Shown in pieces: positions 19,930 to 29,183 of a DNA stretch of 64,000 nucleotides. The notes below the pieces were generated by a model that worked only from the letters and a program-made list of their open reading frames with translations, had not been told where the DNA came from and did no database searches. Position 1 is the stretch's first letter; each line of letters begins with the position of its first letter. The DNA comes from Psychrobacter sp. P11G3 (GTDB lineage Bacteria; Pseudomonadota; Gammaproteobacteria; Pseudomonadales; Moraxellaceae). The position numbers and the translations under genes are program-made. The stretch is from the NCBI RefSeq assembly GCF_001435845.1, contig NZ_CM003596.1:124001-188000 (forward strand), written 5' to 3'.

Positions 19930-21096
19930 ATGAATTTACATGAGTATCAAGCAAAAGAGCTATTAAAAAGCTACGGTTTGCCAATTCAAGAAGGCATCAT
20001 CGCTCATAACGGCGAAGAAGCTGCTGCAGCTTTTGATAAAACCCCAACTGACATTGCGGTAATTAAAGCGCAAGTACATGCTGGTGGTCGCGGTAAAGCT
20101 GGTGGTGTAAAGCTAGTTAAAACTCGTGAAGAAGCTAAGCAAGTTGCTGAAGAGCTGATCGGTACTAACCTAGTAACGTTCCAGACTGATGCTGATGGCC
20201 AGCCAGTAAACTTCGTATTAGTTGCAGAAGATATGTATCCAGTACAAACTGAGCTATATCTTGGCGCAGTCGTTGATCGTGCAACTCGTCGTGTAACTTT
20301 CATGGCATCTACCGAAGGTGGTGTAGATATCGAAGAAGTGGCACACAGCACTCCAGAAAAAATCTTCAAAGTAAATGTTGATCCTTTAGTTGGTTTAATG
20401 CCTTTCCAAGCGCGCGACGTTGCGTTCAAACTTGGTCTAGAAGGCAAGCAAATCAATCAATTCGTTAAATTGATGACTGGCGCTTATAAAGCATTTGTTG
20501 AAAACGACTTTGCTCTAATGGAAATCAACCCATTAGCTGTTCGCGAAAATGGCGAAATCGTTTGTGTTGATGGCAAAATCGGTATCGACTCAAACGCACT
20601 GTATCGTCTGCCAAAAATCGCAGCGCTACAAGACAAAACACAAGAAAATGAGCGTGAGCTTAAAGCTGCTGAATTTGACCTAAACTATGTTGCTCTAGAA
20701 GGTAACATCGGTTGTATGGTTAACGGTGCTGGTCTTGCAATGGCAACCATGGACATCATCAAATTGTATGGCGGCAAGCCTGCTAACTTCTTGGACGTTG
20801 GCGGCGGCGCAACTAAAGATCGCGTTGTTGAAGCATTCAAAATCATCCTAGAAGACAGCAGTGTTGAAGGCGTTCTAATCAACATCTTCGGCGGTATCGT
20901 ACGTTGTGACATGATTGCAGAAGCTATTATCGCTGCTATCAAAGAAGTTGACGTACAAGTACCAGTTGTTGTTCGTTTAGAAGGTAACAACGCTGAGCTA
21001 GGCGCACAAATCCTAGAAGAGTCTGGTCTGAAATTAATTTCAGCTCAAGGTTTATCTGACGCGGCTCAAAAAATTGTCGATGCTGTTAAAGCGTAA
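19930..21096 (+). CDS. sucC: Succinate-CoA ligase (ADP-forming) beta subunit
   Basis: With SucD it interconverts succinyl-CoA and succinate, making ATP or GTP. The 388-residue protein starts with [18 protein letters not shown] and has the ATP-grasp N-domain ([18 protein letters not shown]), LMEINPLAV with metal-binding residues, and the C-terminal flavodoxin-like domain with [22 protein letters not shown] follows AAAGGATACAATCA. sucD follows after 150 bp, a longer gap than usual. Confidence 0.97.
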   Translation: MNLHEYQAKELLKSYGLPIQEGIIAHNGEEAAAAFDKTPTDIAVIKAQVHAGGRGKAGGVKLVKTREEAKQVAEELIGTNLVTFQTDADGQPVNFVLVAEDMYPVQTELYLGAVVDRATRRVTFMASTEGGVDIEEVAHSTPEKIFKVNVDPLVGLMPFQARDVAFKLGLEGKQINQFVKLMTGAYKAFVENDFALMEINPLAVRENGEIVCVDGKIGIDSNALYRLPKIAALQDKTQENERELKAAEFDLNYVALEGNIGCMVNGAGLAMATMDIIKLYGGKPANFLDVGGGATKDRVVEAFKIILEDSSVEGVLINIFGGIVRCDMIAEAIIAAIKEVDVQVPVVVRLEGNNAELGAQILEESGLKLISAQGLSDAAQKIVDAVKA

Positions 21097-21149
21097 GTCT
21101 TTAAACATAAGTGTTTAGAGATAGACGCTTAAGCATAGTAGTCAAATCG

Positions 21150-21218
21150 TAATAGTGGTTTCTATAGCAAAGATTGATTATCAAAATCCGATAACAATAG
21201 CTATAAAGACCACTGTTA
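21150..21218. repeat. Imperfect 19-bp inverted repeat between sucC and sucD
   Basis: TAATAGTGGTTTCTATAGC (21150-21168) is complementary to GCTATAAAGACCACTGTTA (21200-21218) at 17 of 19 positions, with a 31-nt loop. It fills most of the sucC-sucD spacer. No T tract follows, so a processing or mRNA-stability hairpin is more likely than a terminator. Confidence 0.6.
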
Positions 21219-21246
21219 CAAGACAACCGAATACAAGGAAAATATA

Positions 21247-22122
21247 ATGAGTGTATTAATCGATAAAGATACCAAAGTATTGGTACAAGGTTTTACTGGT
21301 AAAAATGGTACGTTCCATTCTGAACAAGCCATCGAATATGGTACAAAAGTAGTTGGTGGTGTGACTCCAGGTAAAGGCGGTCAAACGCACCTAGGCCTAC
21401 CAGTATTCAACACCATGGCGGAAGCTATGGAAGCAACTCAAGCTGACGCTTCTGTTATCTACGTACCAGCACCATTTGTACTAGATTCTATCGTTGAAGC
21501 AATCGATGCTGGTGTTAAGTTGATCGTTGTGATCACTGAAGGCGTACCGACTATCGATATGCTAAAAGCAAAACGCTATCTTGAAGAAGCTGGTGATGTA
21601 CGTTTGGTTGGTCCTAACTGCCCAGGTGTTATCACTCCAGGTCAGTGCAAAATCGGCATTATGCCAGGCCATATCCATCAGCCAGGTAAAGTGGGTATCA
21701 TCTCACGCTCTGGTACATTGACTTATGAAGCCGTAGCTCAGACAACTAAGCTTGGTTTTGGTCAGTCAACTTGTATCGGTATCGGTGGTGATCCTATCCC
21801 TGGTATGAACCAGATTGACGCATTGAAGCTATTCGAAGCTGATCCACAAACTGAAGCTATTATCCTAATCGGTGAGATCGGTGGTACTGCTGAAGAAGAA
21901 GCTGCTGCTTACATCAAAGACCATGTGACTAAGCCAGTTGTTGGTTATATCGCTGGTGTTACTGCTCCAGAAGGCAAGCGTATGGGCCATGCTGGCGCTA
22001 TCATCTCTGGTGGTCAAGGTACTGCTGAAGAGAAATTCAAAGCGTTTGAAGATGCTGGTATCGCTTATACACGTGACCCATCTAGACTTGGTGATAAGCT
22101 AAAAGAAGTTACTGGTTGGTAA
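21247..22122 (+). CDS. sucD: Succinate-CoA ligase (ADP-forming) alpha subunit
   Basis: Binds CoA and carries the phosphohistidine intermediate. The 291-residue product has the CoA-binding Rossmann start ([20 protein letters not shown]), [29 protein letters not shown], and [17 protein letters not shown] containing the phosphorylated His. ATG follows CAAGGAAAATATA. It ends the suc unit and is followed by a strong terminator before galE. Confidence 0.97.
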   Translation: MSVLIDKDTKVLVQGFTGKNGTFHSEQAIEYGTKVVGGVTPGKGGQTHLGLPVFNTMAEAMEATQADASVIYVPAPFVLDSIVEAIDAGVKLIVVITEGVPTIDMLKAKRYLEEAGDVRLVGPNCPGVITPGQCKIGIMPGHIHQPGKVGIISRSGTLTYEAVAQTTKLGFGQSTCIGIGGDPIPGMNQIDALKLFEADPQTEAIILIGEIGGTAEEEAAAYIKDHVTKPVVGYIAGVTAPEGKRMGHAGAIISGGQGTAEEKFKAFEDAGIAYTRDPSRLGDKLKEVTGW

Positions 22123-22170
22123 GATAGGCATTAGTCTACTAACTACCAAAACTCTATTGAATTACTGATA

Positions 22171-22199
22171 AGACACCCCTACAATGGGGTGTCTTTTTT
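22171..22199 (+). terminator. Rho-independent terminator after sucD
   Basis: AGACACCCC and GGGGTGTCT form a 9-bp GC-rich stem with a 6-nt loop, followed by TTTTTT. It separates the TCA block from the polysaccharide block; galE starts only 15 bp later. Confidence 0.93.
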
Positions 22200-22214
22200 A
22201 TATCTGAATCTCTT

Positions 22215-23279
22215 ATGAAAAACAAGATATTAGTTACTGGCGGTGCTGGATATATCGGTTCGCATACTTGTATCGCATTGCATGAAGCAGGCTATGATAT
22301 TGTTGTATACGATAACTTATCTAATAGTAGCCGTGAAGCGATTGACCGTGTCTCTACTCTTATTGGACAGACAGTTGAGTTTATCGAAGGCGATATACGA
22401 GATCCTGAGTTACTCAGAGAAGTCTTTGCTTCACACGAATTCTTTGGCGTGATTCATTTTGCTGGATTAAAAGCAGTTGGGGAGTCAGTAGCAAAGCCAT
22501 TGCTGTATTATAATAACAATGTCAGCGGCACCATAACCTTATTAGAAGTTATAGCAGAATATAATGTGAAGAATTTAGTTTTTTCATCATCTGCCACTGT
22601 CTATGGTGATCCTGAATCCTTACCCATCGATGAGAGCTCGAAGCGCTCTTGTACCAATCCTTATGGTCAGAGCAAGCTGACAGTTGAACATATCTTAGAA
22701 GGTTTAGCTGTGTCTGATGGCAGCTGGAACCTGATTGCTCTTAGATACTTTAATCCAGTAGGCGCGCATCCATCAGGACAAATTGGCGAAGACCCTAATG
22801 ACATTCCTAACAACTTGATGCCTTATATCTCTCAAGTGGCCGTCGGCAAACTTGATAAGCTCAGTATCTTTGGTAATGACTATCCTACTGTCGATGGAAC
22901 AGGTGTCCGTGACTTTATTCATGTCACTGATTTGGCGCGAGGTCATGTGGCTGCACTAAATTATCTAAATAAACAAACCAGACCAAATGAAGATGGTACG
23001 GCAAAAAAGAACTCAGTAGGCTTTTTACCTATCAACTTAGGCACTGGCAAAGGTACTTCTGTATTAGAATTGGTATCTGCATTTTCTGATGTATCTGGTC
23101 AGAGCATTCCTTATCAGTTCACAGATCGTCGAGTAGGTGATATTGCGATTTGCTATGCCAGTGCCGATAAAGCAAAATCGTTGTTAGGGTGGCAAGCTGA
23201 ATTATCGATTGCTGATATGTGTCGAGATACATGGCGTTGGCAGAGCATGAACCCAAATGGTTACACTAAAGTGATATAA
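22215..23279 (+). CDS. galE: UDP-glucose 4-epimerase
   Basis: NAD-dependent SDR enzyme that interconverts UDP-glucose and UDP-galactose (possibly the N-acetyl forms). It shows GGAGYIGSHTCIALHEAGYD for NAD binding, SSSATVYGDPESLPIDESS with the catalytic Ser/Thr region, NPYGQSK with Tyr and Lys, and YFNPVGAHPSGQIGEDP. The 354-residue size is slightly above the usual 338 or so. There is no clear ribosome site before the ATG, and the gene begins just after the sucD terminator, so its promoter is not obvious. It is the first gene of the polysaccharide locus. Confidence 0.95.
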   Translation: MKNKILVTGGAGYIGSHTCIALHEAGYDIVVYDNLSNSSREAIDRVSTLIGQTVEFIEGDIRDPELLREVFASHEFFGVIHFAGLKAVGESVAKPLLYYNNNVSGTITLLEVIAEYNVKNLVFSSSATVYGDPESLPIDESSKRSCTNPYGQSKLTVEHILEGLAVSDGSWNLIALRYFNPVGAHPSGQIGEDPNDIPNNLMPYISQVAVGKLDKLSIFGNDYPTVDGTGVRDFIHVTDLARGHVAALNYLNKQTRPNEDGTAKKNSVGFLPINLGTGKGTSVLELVSAFSDVSGQSIPYQFTDRRVGDIAICYASADKAKSLLGWQAELSIADMCRDTWRWQSMNPNGYTKVI

Positions 23280-23319
23280 TTCACTGACAAAAACAGACAA
23301 AAGTTAATAAGAGAACCTT

Positions 23320-24465
23320 ATGATAAAAGTACTAAGTATATTTGGGACGCGTCCTGAAGCAATTAAAATGGCCCCTGTTGTAAAAGCATTAGATAGTAAT
23401 CCAAATATTGAGTCCTTAGTTTGCGTAACGGCTCAACATCGTGAAATGCTTGATCAAGTATTGTCATTATTTGAAATAATTCCAGACTATGATTTAGATA
23501 TCATGAAGTCAGGACAAAGCTTAACGCAAGCTAGTTCCAGAATGTTGCTTGCCCTTGAACCAGTATTGAAGGAATGCCAGCCTGACTTAGTACTTGTTCA
23601 TGGTGATACTTCAACAACATTATGCGGAGCACAGGCCGCTTTTTATCAGCAAATCCCTATCGGACATGTTGAGTCGGGTCTACGTACTTATGATATTTAC
23701 TCTCCTTGGCCGGAAGAAGCTAATAGACAGCTTACAAGTATAATTACTAAGTTACATTTTGCACCAACTAAAGCCGCTGCACAGCATTTATATGATGAAC
23801 ACAATAACCCTGATTATATATATACCACTGGTAATACAGTAGTCGATGCTTTGTTAGAAGTTAAGAACAAGCTTGAAAATAATGAAGCTTTACGCAATGA
23901 ATTAAAACTTAAGTTTTCTGAGTTGGATTTTACTAAACGTCGCGTTCTGATTACTGGTCATCGTCGTGAGAACTTTGGTGATGGGTTTGAGTCGATTTGC
24001 CAAGCGATACAAGAGTTAGCGCAAAAGTACCCAGATTATGAATTTGTTTACCCTGTGCATTTAAACCCTAACGTTAAAGAGCCCGTAAATAGGTTATTAA
24101 AAAACCTTGGCAACGTCAAATTGATCGAACCTCAAGACTATCTACCTTTTGTATACTTGATGAGTACTAGCCATATAATTTTAACCGACTCAGGTGGCAT
24201 CCAAGAAGAAGCACCTTCTCTTGGTATTCCAGTATTAGTAATGCGTTCAACTACTGAAAGGCAGGAAGCTGTAGAGGCAGGAACGGTGAAACTAGTAGGG
24301 ACACATGCACCTACTATTGTAGCTGAAGTGAGCAGTTTGATTGAAAACGAGGCTATTTATCTCAAAATGAGTCAAGCACATAATCCTTATGGTGATGGAC
24401 AAGCATCACAACGCATCACAGAAACTATTGTTAATTTTTTCAGTCAAGAAAAAATTTCGAAATAA
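23320..24465 (+). CDS. wecB: UDP-N-acetylglucosamine 2-epimerase (non-hydrolysing)
   Basis: Converts UDP-GlcNAc to UDP-ManNAc in the cytoplasm. The 381-residue protein carries the family landmarks FGTRPEAIKMAPVVKAL, HGDTSTTLCGA, HVESGLRTYDIYSPWPEEA, TGHRRENFGDGF and LTDSGGIQEEAPSLG. It is 40 bp after galE and 30 bp before wecC, and the WecB-WecC pair makes UDP-ManNAcA. An AGAGAA precedes the ATG at reasonable spacing. Confidence 0.95.
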   Translation: MIKVLSIFGTRPEAIKMAPVVKALDSNPNIESLVCVTAQHREMLDQVLSLFEIIPDYDLDIMKSGQSLTQASSRMLLALEPVLKECQPDLVLVHGDTSTTLCGAQAAFYQQIPIGHVESGLRTYDIYSPWPEEANRQLTSIITKLHFAPTKAAAQHLYDEHNNPDYIYTTGNTVVDALLEVKNKLENNEALRNELKLKFSELDFTKRRVLITGHRRENFGDGFESICQAIQELAQKYPDYEFVYPVHLNPNVKEPVNRLLKNLGNVKLIEPQDYLPFVYLMSTSHIILTDSGGIQEEAPSLGIPVLVMRSTTERQEAVEAGTVKLVGTHAPTIVAEVSSLIENEAIYLKMSQAHNPYGDGQASQRITETIVNFFSQEKISK

Positions 24466-24495
24466 ATAATTACATATAAGTTAAGTGAGTTAATA

Positions 24496-25740
24496 ATGAA
24501 AAATATTTGTGTTTTTGGTCTAGGTTATATTGGTTTACCAACAGCAGCGATGTTCGCTCATCATGGAGCAAATGTAATAGGGGTTGATGTTAACCAGCAT
24601 GCAGTCGATACGATAAACCAAGGCAAAATACATATCGTAGAGCCAGGTTTAGAAGCCATCGTCAAGCAAGCCGTGGATAAAGGCAATCTTAAGGCTAGCC
24701 TCACTCCTGTACATTCAGATGCTTACCTTATTGCAGTTCCTACACCTTTCAAAGGTCAAGATCATGAGCCTGATCTTTCTTACATTCAAGCTGTTAGCAA
24801 AGCACTAGCCCCACTACTACAAAAGGGTGATGTAGTAATATTAGAGTCCACATCCCCAGTAGGTGCTACTGAAAAAATGGTTGAATGGCTCGCTGAAGAA
24901 CGTGCCGATTTAAGCTTTCCTAAATATCATGAGCCTGATAACGAAGCGGATATCTTTGTAGCTTATTGTCCCGAGCGTGTATTACCAGGCAAAGTAGTTG
25001 AAGAGCTAATTTCGAATGATCGCATTATTGGTGGTATGACTAAAGAGTCGACCAGAAAAGCTCAAGAAGTTTATCGCATTTTTGTAGAGGGTGACTTACT
25101 AGCAACTAACTCTCGTACCGCTGAAATGGCAAAACTGACTGAAAATGCCTCTCGCGATGTAAGCATTGCTTTTGCTAATGAGTTGTCCATTATTTCAGAT
25201 AAGCTAGATATTAATGTTTGGGAGCTAATTGAGCTGGCTAATCATCATCCACGTGTCAATATTCTACAGCCTGGTGCTGGAGTAGGTGGTCATTGTATCG
25301 CTGTGGACCCATGGTTTATCGTTAATCAAAACCCTGATGAAGCTAAAATAATCCGTGCGGCTCGTGAGATTAATGACAATAAGCCTAATTGGGTAATAAG
25401 TAAGATCAATGCTGAAATAGATACGCTAAAGTCTGAGAACATGGCTAGACCGAAAGTGGCGTTATTAGGCTTAGCATTTAAACCAAATATTGATGACTTA
25501 CGTGAGAGTCCAGCTGTTAGCATTGCTAAAAATATGCTTGAGTTGAATAGTGCTGAGGTTTTATTGGTTGAACCAAATATAAAGCAGTTACCTGAGAAGC
25601 TGGCTACAGGTAATTTAGTTTCTTTAGAGAGTGCTTTAGAGCAAGCTGATATATTAGTGGTATTAGTCGCTCATGATGAGTTTGAAAAAAATCAATTATC
25701 TAGCAATGCTCGTCTAATCAATGTTGTTAGTGATATTTGA
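24496..25740 (+). CDS. wecC: UDP-N-acetyl-D-mannosamine dehydrogenase
   Basis: Oxidises UDP-ManNAc twice to UDP-ManNAcA using NAD+. The N-terminal NAD motif is VFGLGYIGLPTAAMFAHHG, followed by VPTPFKGQDHEPDLSY, and the catalytic Cys is in GAGVGGHCIAVDPWF near residue 265. The C-terminal domain has LGLAFKPNIDDLRESPA. The 414-residue length is typical. With wecB upstream it indicates that ManNAcA is a component of the surface glycan. The next gene starts 98 bp later in more AT-rich DNA. Confidence 0.95.
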   Translation: MKNICVFGLGYIGLPTAAMFAHHGANVIGVDVNQHAVDTINQGKIHIVEPGLEAIVKQAVDKGNLKASLTPVHSDAYLIAVPTPFKGQDHEPDLSYIQAVSKALAPLLQKGDVVILESTSPVGATEKMVEWLAEERADLSFPKYHEPDNEADIFVAYCPERVLPGKVVEELISNDRIIGGMTKESTRKAQEVYRIFVEGDLLATNSRTAEMAKLTENASRDVSIAFANELSIISDKLDINVWELIELANHHPRVNILQPGAGVGGHCIAVDPWFIVNQNPDEAKIIRAAREINDNKPNWVISKINAEIDTLKSENMARPKVALLGLAFKPNIDDLRESPAVSIAKNMLELNSAEVLLVEPNIKQLPEKLATGNLVSLESALEQADILVVLVAHDEFEKNQLSSNARLINVVSDI

Positions 25741-25838
25741 TTTGATTGGTTGATATAGCTGGCATTACTTAATTATTATTTGAATAATTAAATGATGTCA
25801 GTTTTGAAATTATATTTATCTTCAGGCATGTATATATT

Positions 25839-28800
25839 ATGAAAAAGTTAAAAAAATTATTTAAGAGTTATGCTAAAACCAGCTGGACTAATCTATTAAC
25901 TATTAAACATAATATTGATGCTAATAAATTGGGTGTATTTAATCATAATGTCAAAATAGAAAATCACTCTCTAAAAGCTACTCACAGTGAGAAGCATCCT
26001 CATGATATTTTGACTAATAAAGAAGATGCTAAGCTAAAGGTAGATAATCAAAGTAATGGGGAATACTCTCAACATTCCAAGAGTATCCAGAGATCAAAAT
26101 TTGGAATGCTTGTACATGAAGGTGCCCTTGAACTCGAGCCGTTTGAAAAGAATATTATTTGTTATGAGTTAATAGTAAAGTCTGGACAGTTATTAGTCAT
26201 AAAAGTAGCTTCTCGGTACCTAAATATGAAAGGTATTATTGATCGCAAAGCAGTTCTAACGATTACTAGTTATGATGAGCGCGGTAAAGAAATAGATATT
26301 CCATGTGGCAAAATGGTTAAATCTGAAAACCTACGTGTCTATTTTAAGTATATTCCTTCAACTAACAATAACGTCCAAGAGCTACATAGCTTTGTAGTAC
26401 CTGATGGGGTTAGTTACATTCAACTTGGTCTAAGTGCTTTCAATACGGTTGAAGAGCAACAAGTATTAGTTACTAGCCTTAGTGTCAAGCCAAAAACTGC
26501 AGTATATCAAAGTGATAGTTTTCAAGAACTGAGTAATAAAGAAGAAAAAATACAGACGTCTGTAGCACCTTTGATCACTCGTATCGATAAAGCACAAAGT
26601 ATGGCTAATAAATCAAATAATGATAAAAAATCAAATAACGAGCAAGACTCTAAAAAAAATAGTGCTATTGAACAAGTTGAATTTGGAATGCTTATACATG
26701 GAGGTGCTATAGAGCTAACTCAAGAAAGTCCTCTCTGGTATGAACTACCAGTAAAAGCTGGACAGTTATTAGTGATAAAAGTAGCTTCTCAATACTTAAA
26801 TATGAAAGATATTATTAGTCGTAAAGCAGTGTTACTGATCAATAGCTATGACGAAGCTGGCAAAGAAGTTGACGTAGCATGTGGACGGATGGTCAGATCA
26901 GAAGCGTTGAAAGCTTATTTTAAATATATACCATCTACTCATAATCATATAAAAGAACTACATACCTTTGTTGTACCTGATGGAGTGAGTCAAATTCGCC
27001 TTGGTCTCAAGGCTTTTAATATAGAAACAGGACAACAAGTCTTTGTTGAAAGTTTTAATATTGAGCCGAAAGTTCAAGACTATCAAAATGATACCTATAA
27101 TGATTTAAGTGTAATTAAAAAAGAGACAAAGCCACATTCTAGTATCGAAAAATCGAATGAAGCGCGACTCTCTCAAGAAGTCACTGACATTAAAAAATCG
27201 CAATTGGGGATGCTCATACATAGAGATGCTATTCAGCTAACTCAAGAAAGTCCTCTTTGGTATGAACTACCAGTAAAAGCTGGACAGTTATTAGTGATAA
27301 AAGTAGCTTCTCAGTATTCAAATATGAAAGAGATTATTGATCGCAAAGCAGTTTTATTGATTAATAGCTACGATGAGTATGGTCAGAAAGTTGATGTGGC
27401 ATGTGGAAAGATGGCAAAGTCTGAAGCTTTAAAAGCCTATTTTAAATATCTACCCTCTACTAATGACAATATAATAGAGCTGCATACCTTTATTGTACCT
27501 GATGGAGTGAGTCAAATTCACCTTGGTCTCAGTGCTTTCAATATTGTAGCAGAACAACAGATCTTTGTTAAAAACCTTAGTATTGAGACAAAATCGAATA
27601 ATTCTCAAGCTACTAAATTTTTAACACCAAGTATTCAAGCTGCAGAGATTAGTATGCTTGGCTGGCCTGAAATTCCAATAAATGATAAGCCTTGTATCAT
27701 TGGTATTATGGATGAGTTCACTACTGGTTGTTTTGAGCAAGATGTGAACCTGATTCAACCTCGACCGGATAATTGGTTTGCGTTAGCAGAAAAATATAAG
27801 CCAGTACTATTCTTCATTGAAAGTGCATGGCAGGGTAACTATGGTAGTTGGCAATACCGTGTTGGGAAATATGCTAATAAACCAGGTCATGAAATTGATC
27901 ATATTTGCCAGTATGCTCGCGATAAAGGCATACCTACATTGTTCTGGAACAAAGAAGACCCTGTTCATCATGAAAAATTTATGTGTAGTGCGAAATTAGT
28001 AGATCATATTTATACGACTGATGCTAATATGAAGACTTCTTATACTGCAAAAACTGGTAATGTCAACGTACATCCTCTACCTTTTGCAGCACAGCCTGCT
28101 CTTCATAAACCAGCAGTATTATCAGGTCGAAAACCACGTGCATGCTTTGCTGGTAGCTGGTATGGCAACCGTCACGCTGAAAGAGGTCAAGCTATGAGTT
28201 GGCTACTAAAGGCAGCTCATAACTATGGATTAGATATATATGACCGTAATTACGATAATGGGACGTTTCCATTTCCAGAAGAGTATCAAGCAGGTATTAA
28301 AGGTAGCTTACCCTACAAGGAGCTTTGTGAGGAGTATAACCGCTATCGAATATTCTTAAACGTCAATTCAGTTACTGACTCACCAACTATGTTTTCGCGT
28401 CGTGTTTTTGAGCTCATGGCGAGTGGTACGCCGATAGTAAGTACATATGCTAAAGGTATTGAAGCTTTATTTGACTCAGATGCTGTCTGGCTAGTAAATA
28501 GCCAAGAAGAAGCTGATGTGGCTATTCAAACTTTAATGACTGATGATGTGGAGTGGCGTAGAAGAAGCTTAGCAGGTATTCGTGAAGTGTTTTCAAAACA
28601 TACCTATGCTCACCGTCTTAATAGTATTTTTTCAGATATGAATTTAGAAAGTCACATAGAAGTAGATCCTAATACTGTACTCTTCGCCAAAGCTAATAAT
28701 CTAATAGAGATGAATCTACTCAAAGAATTCGCCAAAAATCAAAGTTACCAGAAATTTTTCTTGATTATTGAATATGCACAAAGCGAAATCATGATAGAAG

Positions 28801-29183
28801 AAAAGCTGGCTGAAAATATTATTCTCATAAATCCAGATGCAAGCAAAGCCTGGACTATCAATAACCAAGATAGTTATTCTATCGCAGGTTGGATAACACC
28901 ACATAACTACTATGGAGAGCACTACCTCCGTGATCTTATCAACGCTAGTATTTATGAGCCCAATGCCAAAGGTTGGGCTAAAGCACTTGGAGAGGACATA
29001 TTTGGTTATGGTGCCCCAGCACTATTAAGTGGCTCACTTTGGAAAAAAGATGAGTTCATTAGCATTTATATTGATCTTCACGCTGACGATACTATCACAG
29101 TCACTAAGCTATATTTAGCCGATAGCGAAGAGTTCAAGGAAAATACGAGCTTAGAGTATCATCAGTTGAGAGGAATAGAGTAA
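25839..29183 (+). CDS. Large glycosyltransferase with three N-terminal repeat modules and a CgeB/DUF3880-like domain
   Basis: This 1114-residue protein has four visible parts. A basic N-terminus (1-84) is followed by three repeats of about 135 residues (85-219, 278-411, 452-585), each beginning FGML.H..A or LGML.H..A and containing GQLLVIKVAS, YFKY.PST and VPDGVS.I.LGL. A transferase domain follows (about 604-940) with FFIESAWQGNYGSW, PTLFWNKEDPVH, ACFAGSWYGNRHAERGQ and NSVTDSPTMFSRRVFELMAS, matching the CgeB/DUF3880 GT type. A C-terminal region of about 165 residues I do not recognise. The stop overlaps the next ATG by one base. No signal peptide is seen. The repeats look like beta-sandwich modules, perhaps for glycan binding, which is inference. 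Confidence 0.85.
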   Translation: MKKLKKLFKSYAKTSWTNLLTIKHNIDANKLGVFNHNVKIENHSLKATHSEKHPHDILTNKEDAKLKVDNQSNGEYSQHSKSIQRSKFGMLVHEGALELEPFEKNIICYELIVKSGQLLVIKVASRYLNMKGIIDRKAVLTITSYDERGKEIDIPCGKMVKSENLRVYFKYIPSTNNNVQELHSFVVPDGVSYIQLGLSAFNTVEEQQVLVTSLSVKPKTAVYQSDSFQELSNKEEKIQTSVAPLITRIDKAQSMANKSNNDKKSNNEQDSKKNSAIEQVEFGMLIHGGAIELTQESPLWYELPVKAGQLLVIKVASQYLNMKDIISRKAVLLINSYDEAGKEVDVACGRMVRSEALKAYFKYIPSTHNHIKELHTFVVPDGVSQIRLGLKAFNIETGQQVFVESFNIEPKVQDYQNDTYNDLSVIKKETKPHSSIEKSNEARLSQEVTDIKKSQLGMLIHRDAIQLTQESPLWYELPVKAGQLLVIKVASQYSNMKEIIDRKAVLLINSYDEYGQKVDVACGKMAKSEALKAYFKYLPSTNDNIIELHTFIVPDGVSQIHLGLSAFNIVAEQQIFVKNLSIETKSNNSQATKFLTPSIQAAEISMLGWPEIPINDKPCIIGIMDEFTTGCFEQDVNLIQPRPDNWFALAEKYKPVLFFIESAWQGNYGSWQYRVGKYANKPGHEIDHICQYARDKGIPTLFWNKEDPVHHEKFMCSAKLVDHIYTTDANMKTSYTAKTGNVNVHPLPFAAQPALHKPAVLSGRKPRACFAGSWYGNRHAERGQAMSWLLKAAHNYGLDIYDRNYDNGTFPFPEEYQAGIKGSLPYKELCEEYNRYRIFLNVNSVTDSPTMFSRRVFELMASGTPIVSTYAKGIEALFDSDAVWLVNSQEEADVAIQTLMTDDVEWRRRSLAGIREVFSKHTYAHRLNSIFSDMNLESHIEVDPNTVLFAKANNLIEMNLLKEFAKNQSYQKFFLIIEYAQSEIMIEEKLAENIILINPDASKAWTINNQDSYSIAGWITPHNYYGEHYLRDLINASIYEPNAKGWAKALGEDIFGYGAPALLSGSLWKKDEFISIYIDLHADDTITVTKLYLADSEEFKENTSLEYHQLRGIE
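26091..27593 (+). repeat. Three in-frame repeats of about 400 bp encoding an unrecognised module
   Basis: Units lie at about 26091-26496, 26670-27071 and 27192-27593, joined by charged, low-complexity linkers. Units 2 and 3 share a 79-bp block (26713-26791 and 27235-27313) with a single mismatch, so they duplicated or exchanged sequence recently. Unit 1 is more diverged. Confidence 0.9.
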
